Translations under genes and position numbers: made by a program
In this document: in pieces, positions 55,477 to 64,000 of the stretch
How positions within the stretch are numbered: the first letter of the stretch is position 1
How the letters are laid out: each line of letters begins with the position of its first letter
Notes under the pieces: generated by a model
Seen by the model: only the letters and a program-made list of their open reading frames with translations
What the model was told of the DNA's origin: nothing
The model's database searches: none
Source: Protopterus annectens
Taxonomy: Eukaryota; Chordata; Ceratodontiformes; Protopteridae
Direction: 5' to 3'
DNA: 64,000 nt
NCBI RefSeq assembly: GCF_019279795.1
Contig: NC_056732.1
Location: forward strand, 185,581,342 to 185,645,341

Positions 55477-57142
55477 AATTTATCCAAAAAAAGAAAATAC
55501 TGTTGGGCATAAAAGAAATGGAATGGTCATTCCAAAGCTTGAAAAGCCAGGTAACAAAGAATGGATAGTTTGTGAAGGAAGGAGCAAATAAAACAAAGAA
55601 ACAACAAGACAAATGAGTTAATCTCCTGTAGTTATAAATACTTTGTTTCAAGAATCATAGTATATTTGATTCTGGAAAAATCTCTGTTCTGTAAGGTAAT
55701 GTGAAACATCTTTATAATTAACTCTCTTTTTTTCTTTCTATTCCTACACCTTTTAATTTTATATAGTACTGAGTATTTAAATAACATTTTCTCTCTTTTT
55801 CTCTCTCTTTTTTCTTTATTTCTTTTTTATTAGTGTTCTTTTTCTCTCTCTTCTCCACTACAAGTAATTTGCATACTTTTCCTTTTTAAATAACTGCAAA
55901 TGTTATATATCTTCCAATTCTACTGTAGTAATATAATTTGAATTAATACTAAAGTGAAATCTTTCTAGTGGGTCAATAGTGGGGTAACAATGTGTTTGTG
56001 ATTAATGTTTCTAATTTTGTGCTTCAGACACTTTGTTTAGATACATATAAAACGACAATACAGTATATCAAAATATTTGATTATCATGATATATTAATAA
56101 TGTTTTATATGTAGCTAGATACAGGTTACATATAACTAGGTACCTTTTTCTTTCTTCCCCTCTCTCTGGTCTGGTTAAATGATGGGTGGATAGTTGAAGT
56201 GTTTTAGTATGGTTATGAATTTGGGGTAGCTTTTGTTGTTTATAAATAGCTGTACTGATATGAAGGGGTTGTTTTTCCATGATACTGATGTTTGTAAAGA
56301 TACTGGTGGTCTGCGTGACAGTTCCCATTGTGGAAATTCATACCGTGCACTGAAAAGCCTGCTCAAGCATTTTTTTTTTTTTTGCTTTCAGTAAACTCTA
56401 AAAGCTTCAAGATTTGAATATCCCACCGAGAATGTTTTCTTACTTCAAAAGAGACAACCCCTGTTGTGCACAAGCATATTTAGAAAAATTTTAACAAGTC
56501 TATAAAGCTGCAGGTCAAGGAAACAGCAATGATGACATCATTTGAACTTTGAACTCGCATATAGCCACAAAATGCGTAAATAAGCCGGAATTTCAAAAAG
56601 GAGAAGAAATGGAACTGTTTTAACAAACTTGGAAGCATTTGATCTTCATATAAAGGTATTTAAGTAATATTGTAATGCTAATTCTATAATCAGAAAGTGA
56701 ATTTGTGGTTATTATAATCGGACCTCGGCTTGGGTGATTTATCATTTCAAACTGATAGTTTCCAGCAGCTAATAGCAATATGTTCTTGTTAAATGGTTGT
56801 ATTTAGTAATCTTCTTTCTTCAAAATCTGTTATTCTATACTTAGATACTTTAAATGGTAAATAATTAGTTCTGATGAAAGTGTTTGACTCCTTTGAAAAT
56901 TCTGCAGAATCAATTACATTGTTAGTAACTAATGACATCAAGTGAACTAGGAGCTGCATTAGAAAATGCAATATGTATATAAATATTAGAACTAATTTAA
57001 ATGATCTAATCATTAGCAACTAAATAGAGGGTTATGAGTTTTTTTCCTGATGTAAGACATCAACTTGGATGCTGTCAATACATATGAGTAATATGTATAT
57101 AATTGTAGAAATATAATAGTTATGTTGTAATAAGTGTTATAC

Positions 57143-57203
<61 letters not shown>

Positions 57204-57740
57204 CTGTACAAGGAAAATGTTAGATAGATGACTAACAAAAAGATTAAGTCATCTGGTATTACTTGAAAAGTCTTAGGAATATTGATAGTCTTCTTATCTT
57301 ATATCATCTAATGTTTATACATACTTGATGTGATTTATATTTCTGATGTATTTACTTGTTAGAGGTGCTATTATACTAAATTATATATTAATATAGCTAC
57401 AGTTGTAAAGGAAACTCTCATTCTAATGTATATTTCATAGATTTGGACATCTTTAGTTGCTTTCAAAATGCTTTTCACTGTTGTTTTTATACTATATCCT
57501 AAGCAGAGATGGATAATTTGTGTCTCTTGATGTTGGACAGGTGGTGGAAGGATGGTTTAGTTAAGTTTTTAACTAAACCAGAAACTTTATGTTTCATGTT
57601 TGTGTTTGTAAATAGTTTTGGATTTTTAAAAGTATTAGCTAGTATATGTTATGCATCCACGATAAGTAAGTTTTCAGTAATTTTAAAGTCAACACAGAAG
57701 AAAGGTCTTACAGTGAGTAGCAACATACACACCACAGTCA
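55477..57740 (+). other. Inter-ORF region of the plus-strand L1
   Basis: About 2.26 kb without coding signal: T/C-rich at 55720-55870, then AT-rich, with a TA microsatellite at 57149-57198. Such a long spacer is unusual for L1, where the ORFs are normally close together. Confidence 0.55.
57149..57198. repeat. (TA)n microsatellite
   Basis: About 25 TA units within the L1 inter-ORF region. Confidence 0.95.
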
Positions 57741-60700
57741 ATGGCTTATAAATGTTTATCATTAAATATTAATGGTTTGAATAATAATGTCAAAAGAGCT
57801 GGTTTGCTGAAATATATTAAAATGCATAAAGCCCAGATTATCTTTTTACAAGAAATTCATATATTAAAAAAAGATTCACAAAAATTCTCATTTAATGCAT
57901 AAAGCCCAGATTATCTTTTTACAAGAAATTCATATATTAAAAAAAGATTCACAAAAAATCTCATTTAATGGATATATTATTCTAGCTGATTCTTGCTTTA
58001 AGGCTAAGAGAAGGGGCACTCTTATTCTATGGACAAATACTTATACTATGCCAAGAATTATAGATACATTTTCAGACAAAGATGGGATGCTAAGCATGGT
58101 TGTTTTGGAAATCAATAGTAAGTATTATACACTGATAAATACATACTGGATACCAGGACTAAGTACTAAATATGTTGACAAATATTTGGATTTGATTACT
58201 TTATATGCAAAAGGGGAAATTATAGCAAAAGGTGATTTTAACTGCCTATTATCAGGCAATGATACTTCTAAAAATGGTAAAATAAAACTAACATCTCAAG
58301 CCAACAAGTTAAATGTCTTTACAAACCAGATGAACCTTAGAGATATACATGGTCTAAGAGAATATTATTCATTATTTTATACTCACTATTCATATTGGTT
58401 TGGTAAACAAACAAACATTGATAAGGTCTCTGTATCAAACAACATATACTCCAAAATAAGTGATGTATCAATAGTAACTTGTCCACTTTCAGACCATAAT
58501 ACTATAAATTTTACATTATCTATGCATACAGATGATAAGATTTCTACACAGAACTCCAGCTTACATAACTAAGCTAAAAGACTTCAGGAAATGGATTTTG
58601 AAAGAAATAGACATGTTTATGGAAATAAATGATAATGGTGAAGTAACAGATACTATACTATGAGACAACTTTAAGGTTTATATTTATGGGAGAATAAAAA
58701 CTTAGTACCTTAAAAAAAGGAGAGAGTGGGACAAAAAATCTCTTAGAATTACAAAATCCATAGATAAGATAAAAATGGATGTAAACCAAATGATAAAGTA
58801 GCACATAATTAAATTAATAAGTTAAATAAAAAATACTTAGAAGTTATGAATCAGAAAGTAGTCATAAACCTAGAAAAATTGAAACTACAATCTTATTCTG
58901 TAAACCCCAAATATCTACATAAACTAGCGGTAAGATTCAAGTAAATAAACAATCAAAATCATATTAATGAGATTAAATACAAATGTAATGGCTCAGTTAA
59001 AAGCACATCAACATGCAACATTAAAGGGCATATTAGAAGTGTTTAGGAACTACTATAAAGATATAAATAACACCTCACTTTTGGAAACAGATAATATAGT
59101 AAATACTTTTATTCAAGAAAATATAACTTCAAAGGTGTCAATGCAATAAAATAGTATATTAAATAAATACATTAAATTAACAGAAATGAAAGAGCAAATA
59201 AAAAATCTAAAAGATAATAAAGCCCCTGGATTGGATGGAATAATTCCTAAACTATATAAGATTTTTCCTAAATTTATAATAAAAGAAACTGGTGAGTACC
59301 TTTACTATAGTTAACCAAAAATTAATAATACCTCCATCATGGAAATACTCAGTTATCTCCCCTATAATAAAACAAGGCAAAGACCCCAAATCATGTGATT
59401 CATATAGGACGATTTTGTTACTGAACTCTGATTATAAAATTTTCATAACAATATTAGCTAACAGAATAAAGAATATATTACCTAATCTAATACATAATGA
59501 TCAGACAGGGTTCATTCTTCATAGAAAAGTGCAAGATAACATTATTACATTACTATCATTAATAGACATAGCAGATAAATACAAAAAACAACTAACTATC
59601 ATCAGTCTAGACATAGAAAAGGCTTTTGATTCTATTAGTTGGTCATATTTACAAAGAATTCTGACTGGTTTCAAGTTTTCTTCAGATTTTGTCAACTAAT
59701 TAATGAAAATTTATAGTGAGGTGCAAGCATATGTGAAAATTGGATCGTGTCTATCCTCACCACTAAAAATCCTCAAGGGAACTAGACAGGGTTGTCCTTT
59801 GTCACCATTACTGTTTGCTCTTTCAATGGAACCTTTTGCCACATATATTAGAAATAAGCAAAATATAAAAGGCTTTCAAGTTAATAAGAACTATTGTCCT
59901 AAGATCCAATTGTTTGCTGATGACATGCTGTTAACTTTGGGTGATAGTGATGATTCTTTGCATGATGTTATAAATACCTTAGGCAATTATGAAAACATTT
60001 CAGGGCTTACATTTAACCATAGTAAATCCAAAACACTACTAATTAATAAAAAAATCAATAAAAATCTAAGAGAAAATAGTCTGTTTAATTGGGAGAATGA
60101 TTTATTAGAATATTTGCATATTAGTATAAAGAGCTCATGGAGAGTGTCTATTGAACTAAATTATACTAATTTAATAACTACTATTAGTGAACTAATCAAA
60201 AGATGGAATAAAATATTCTTTACAATGCTGGATAGGTTCTTTTTAATTAAAATGATAATTTTTCCTAAAATATTATTTTATATACTGTTATTCATACTAC
60301 CCCCCCCAAAAGCTTTTTTTAAAAATTAGATTCCATGTTAATTAAATTTTCATGGTTTCCCACAAAACCTAGAATAGGTTATAAATGGCACATTAGAGCT
60401 TGGAACAGTAATCGGATAGCATTCCCTAGCATTGTTCTTTATTCTAAATCAGTTATAATTAATGTAATATTACATTGGATCACAGCTACATATATATCTG
60501 TCTGGAAAATAATACATGAGATTTATATAACTGATTTCAGAATTATAGAATATCAGTTTAAGGAGCTGTATGTAATAAGCAGAGTTCACTGGCTTTTACG
60601 CAAATTCTATTTCTTTAATAAGAAGTTTGATCTTTTTTTTATTTAATCAAATATTTTATCATTTTAAAAACATAATAGATAGTAATTACAGCTTCAAACA

Positions 60701-61640
60701 ATTCTTATTTCTTATGTTCCCCATACCATACACTACTGATTGCCTAGATTCTTTTAACATTAATGTGATGTAGAAACTAAAAGAAAATAATTCTGGAATC
60801 AGTTTATTGATAATAAGAATATTAGACCATTAAACTCTCTTTTATGTAGATTCAGCAATTGTCAAGACAGTTGGTTGATTATACACTCATTACAACAGTT
60901 TATTGATAACAAAATGAGAGTATCAATCAACCTTTAGACTGAATCTATGCCAAGTTTGATTCAGCTTTTTATTAGGTATCTTGAAAAGACAGGTGAACAG
61001 AAATTAAGCATTTTGCCTATATATATAAGATACTAACAGACGACACTCTGAAGTTTGACTCAGATTTTTGGAATTACTATGCAAAGATTAATGGAGAACA
61101 AATATCTGATGAATTCAAAAACTGTTACTGAAATCTGTATATGGTACCTCTTCTTCATTATATTGGAGATTGTATACATGGAAATGTATAAATAGGAGTT
61201 TCTGTACCCCATATAAAATAAATCTTATATTTAAAAACAGTGAAAGTAAATGTTGGAAATGTGATAAATTACAGGAGGCCAACTGGGTCCACATGTTCAT
61301 TGAATGTAGAACTGTTGTTCAATACTGGAAAGACTTTGAATATTTTGTAAATGCTTTATGGTCTGATAACTGTCAACTTTCGAATGCACTAATACTAGTC
61401 AGTGTTCCTTACCTAAATCTCAGATTCAGTTACTCTGGTCAATTCTTGCAATTGCCAGGAAAGTTATTACTTCGAGCTAGAAAAGTAAACAAGATTTGAT
61501 GTTTAAAGAGTTTATTAATCTAGCAAAAGTTGTTTGTAAAAAAGAATTCCAAACCATTTGTCATAGAACTCACAAAATTACTTATAAAAAAACAGCATGG
61601 CAAAAACTGGAAAAATCTATGGATAAAATAATTGTTTATC
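57741..61640 (+). pseudogene. L1-type ORF2 (endonuclease-RT) pseudogene
   Basis: ATG at 57741 gives MAYKCLSLNINGLNNNVKRA, then IIFLQEIHILKK (endonuclease Asn and Glu motifs). A 73-bp tandem duplication brings a stop at 57900. From 57895 the frame continues with KRRGTLILW, TLINTYWIPGLST, IAKGDFNCLL and CPLSDHNTINFTL (catalytic SDHN). The RT begins LKDNKAPGLDGIIPKLY (59210), then VISPIIKQGKDPKSCDSYRT, motif A IISLDIEKAFDSISWSYL, motif B LKGTRQGCPLSPLLFALSME, motif C LFADDMLLTLGD (59910). The C-terminal CWKCDKLQEANWVHMFIEC is at about 61255. Stops at several places. L1/Tx1-group architecture. Confidence 0.9.
57821..57966 (+). repeat. 73-bp tandem duplication in L1 ORF2
   Basis: 57821-57893 and 57894-57966 are near-identical (aatgcataaagcccagatta at each start). 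73 is not divisible by three, so the duplication alone breaks the endonuclease frame. Confidence 0.95.
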
Positions 61641-61757
61641 ATGGATGAGTGTAAATATTGTAAATAGTATTGTTATTGTTTTATTATATATGTCATATGT
61701 ATATTTGCAAATGTTTATAATGAAAACAAAATAAAAATGTTTTTGAAAAAAAAAAAA

Positions 61758-61772
61758 AAGAACAGAAGTGCT
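61758..61772. repeat. Target-site duplication of plus-strand L1, 3' side
   Basis: aagaacagaagtgct directly after the A tail; partner of 51641-51655. Confidence 0.8.
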
Positions 61773-61899
61773 TAAGTTGAACACTTTAGTCTCAACGGGG
61801 CTAGTGCTTAAGACAGTTTTACTTATCTTTTTCTTCCTTTGTTTTGACCATATCCCTAATGCTGTGGAACAATGTTTTTTGTCCGCCAAAGTTTTTTGT

Positions 61900-62408
61900 C
61901 TGCTCTCCTTGCTTCTGTCAGTCTCCAGAAGTAAAACTTTTGGAGATGGTATAAAGCAAGGGTATCCTATGAGAAGTATTTTATTTGGTTTGGTTATGAA
62001 TGCAGTACTTCGAGAGGTAAATCAGAAAATGAATAATGCAATGATAGCGTTGCCTCACAATAAGACGTTGTCTTGTTCGATTCTCAGCTAAAGTGTCTTC
62101 TGTGTGGAAACATGTGTGAATGGACGTACCTTATTTGAAGGTTGTACGTCAGGGCTGGCAACTCGGTACGTAAAAATCTACTGCCAATCATTAGCGGACC
62201 GGAGTTCCGCTGTGGCGACCCCTAACTGGGAAAAGCCGAAAGATACAACAACATAAAATTCAAACATAAGTAAAAATTCCAGTTATGATGTCTTATGCAG
62301 ATGATATTATTATAACAACTAAAAATGAAGAATGGATGAGCAAAGTTATTATTTATTTAGCTGAAAGTTTAAGAGAAAGAGGTATGATGCTTAATAAAGA
62401 AAAGAGTT
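61900..62408 (+). pseudogene. Non-LTR RT fragment (unclassified), split by a SINE
   Basis: Before the SINE: GDGIKQGYPMRSILFGLVMN and AVLREVNQKMNN (RT motif B, usually QGCPLSP). After it: KIPVMMSYADDIIITTKNEE and YLAESLRERGMMLNKEKS, with the catalytic YADD intact. The two halves fit one RT with the SINE between motifs B and C, the same interval hit by the other SINE copy in the minus-strand L1. The family is not L1 or CR1 of this window; RTE-like or related, uncertain. Confidence 0.7.
62041..62253 (+). mobile_element. tRNA-derived SINE (family S1, copy 2), 5'-shortened
   Basis: Same family as 7509-7739: agcgttgcctcacaataaga, B box tgttcgattctc, then aatcattagcggaccggag, gcgacccctaactgggaaaa and the tail gatacaacaacataaa. 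The head is shorter than in copy 1. Inserted in the RT fragment. Confidence 0.88.
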
Positions 62409-62419
62409 AAATAGTGGCT

Positions 62420-62625
62420 GACATAACAGGTAGTACAGTTGCCTTTGGCGCAGAAGGCTGTGAATTCTTTTCCCACACCAGGTTGATTGATTAGTGACAC
62501 TGCAGTGCAGCATAAGGGGGTGTATATGTGTGAGACTGTGTCTGGGTGAGTGAATGTGTCTTTGAGTGTGATCGGGTGAGAGGGAACTAATCTGTGGTGA
62601 GTGCCTGTGTATGTGTAGGACCATC
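62420..62625 (+). other. Possible old SINE head
   Basis: aacaggtagtacagttgcc and gaaggctgtgaattc have the spacing of tRNA-like A and B boxes, followed by G/T-rich sequence running into the TG microsatellite. Weak. Confidence 0.3.
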
Positions 62626-62629
62626 TGTG

Positions 62630-62630
62630 A

Positions 62631-62720
<90 letters not shown>
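62630..62720. repeat. (TG)n microsatellite
   Basis: About 44 uninterrupted TG units. Confidence 0.95.
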
Positions 62721-62728
<8 letters not shown>

Positions 62729-62770
62729 GGGAGGAGGACCTGCTATAAACTCCATTTGAATAACAATCAA

Positions 62771-64000
62771 ATCCTCAAATACTAGTTGGGGGGGTCACTA
62801 GACAGTACAGTATTTAAAATATTCCTCCGTGTTACTTAAAATATATATTATGACAGATTTTGCAGAACAAAAGCTGTAGAACTTATGGGGAGGACACTAT
62901 AGACCTGAGAATTTTAAACATTCTAATAAGTCATTTCACTTTAAAAATTAATAGATCAACGGGTTTTGCAGTATGAAAGATGTAGGACATTTATAGCAGG
63001 CACACTAGTTACCAGGGACACTCATTAGATATTACTCTAAGTCACTTAACAAACTTAGTAAAAGAACTGCTTTTGAAACTGAGAGAAAAAAGCCAAAGCC
63101 TGTATGTGTGTGTGTTTGAATGTGTGCATGTTTGTGTGAGAATGCATGAAGGGAGTGCCTGTGCCTACATGATGCACAAGCCATTAGAGGGATTACCACA
63201 GAACAATGTTGATTAGCATTAGCAGTAGCACTACACAATTCAGAGACATGCAGCCAGTGGCAGCATGTCAAGGTTACACTACTGCTGACCTTTTTGGCTA
63301 TCTCCTCTGACCATGGTGCTCATAGTGCCAACTTGTGTTGGTTCTAACTTGACATTTGCTCTTTTTTATTGCACTGGCATATGGTGGAATTTGTCAATAG
63401 TACTTCTGGTCTGACAGTGCTTCCGTGGTTGTCTGTTTGTTATATGGTGGCTTGGGTTATTTGGGTTGCTTTCAGCCAAGTCTTAATCCACTGGAGCACC
63501 TGTCATTTGAGATTTACTCAGGCACTCTGCTCTCTGTGTTTAGACAACTCTGATTTTCAGTCATCTGGATCTGCTAGGATGCTTTTCATATTGTTTTTTG
63601 TATCTCATGCCATCTAGATATGTGACCACTTTTCTCTTTTTGGTTGACATTTTCTAACTCTTCCACCCTGAATACTTGTCCAGACCCTGTTCTGACTGGT
63701 CTTGCTTGTTTTCTTTATTTTGCTTGGGTCCTTGGCTGGGCAGCTGGAACAACTCTGTAAAATTGAAGGGAGGTGGATTGGTGTGGTGGATATCTTTAGG
63801 GAACAAACATTTTGTGGAAATTCTGTGTGTGGCCCATTGTATTACTTTCACCTTACAAGTATATTATAGTGTTTTTCTTGTTTTGATCACTTATATTTAC
63901 AGTTAATTCTGTTTGTTGCTTACTTCTTGTTTTATTTTACTGATTTATGGCTATTTACTACTGCAAGGAGTAGCTACTGGCCTTATGTCCATTTGATAAG
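62771..64000. other. Stretch without recognised gene
   Basis: No coding, RNA or repeat family recognised to the end of the window. Confidence 0.4.

Larger units (their letters stand above)
51656..61757 (+). mobile_element. Full-length L1-type LINE with amplified ORF1 start
   Basis: About 10.1 kb: short 5' region beginning gctgggggtgtggccagg with a YY1-like site, a 32-unit tandem array made of the ORF1 start (51882-54800), the ORF1 body (to about 55476), a 2.3 kb spacer, ORF2 (57741-61640) and a poly(A) tail (61746-61757). It is flanked by a 15-bp target duplication with two mismatches. ORF2 is disrupted by a 73-bp tandem duplication and several stops. Relative to the minus-strand L1 at 5.6-13.7 kb it is less decayed and has the array as an extra feature. 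Confidence 0.9.

Overview
This 64 kb window looks like intergenic or intronic DNA from a large, AT-rich, repeat-loaded vertebrate genome. I found no convincing host protein-coding gene. Nearly all coding signal belongs to retrotransposons: Penelope-like elements (PLEs), DIRS tyrosine-recombinase elements, two L1-type LINEs, CR1-like LINEs, an L2/CR1-group LINE, and tRNA-derived SINEs with a V-SINE-like central domain. This mix, together with long TA/TG microsatellites, points to a fish, lungfish or amphibian-grade vertebrate rather than a mammal or bird. The species cannot be told from sequence alone.

Layout. 1-300: 3' coding end of a CR1-like LINE (-). 2.0-4.2 kb: a 63-bp tandem array split by about 1.3 kb of unrelated sequence. 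4.7-5.6 kb: PLE remnant with a GIY-YIG domain and a hammerhead ribozyme motif. 5.6-13.7 kb: decayed L1-type LINE (-) carrying a SINE. 13.75-16.4 kb: DIRS-type fragment with gag and recombinase parts but no reverse transcriptase, with a 37-bp tandem array inside gag. 17.85-29.5 kb: a DIRS element with about 190-bp inverted terminal repeats, interrupted by an L2/CR1-group LINE, which is itself interrupted by a PLE with an uninterrupted RT/GIY-YIG frame. A CR1-like LINE 3' end sits separately in the DIRS gag. 29.5-30.5 kb: composite microsatellites enclosing an unclassified inverted-repeat element. 35-39.2 kb: CR1-like LINE (+). 39.3-39.9 kb: second copy of the inverted-repeat element, opposite orientation. 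41.7-43.9 kb: complete PLE insertion with a perfect 15-bp target duplication and hammerhead motifs in both terminal repeats. 46.6-47.3 kb: old CR1-like fragment (-). 49-51.6 kb: old PLE (-) hit by a V-SINE-like element. 51.66-61.76 kb: a roughly 10 kb L1-type LINE (+) with target duplication, in which the start of ORF1 is amplified into 32 tandem units. 61.8-62.4 kb: non-LTR RT fragment split by a SINE. The remaining stretches are AT-rich with no recognised feature.

The most notable signals are: (1) five hammerhead ribozyme motifs from three PLE lineages, four of them in inverted terminal repeats around 5'-truncated bodies; (2) the tandem amplification of the L1 ORF1 start, in which most units end in a TGA overlapping the next ATG; (3) the shared 3' tail of a SINE and a LINE in the same window; (4) an unclassified inverted-repeat family with a central GC hairpin that sits in microsatellites. 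All calls come from reading the sequence and the translations; no database search was possible.
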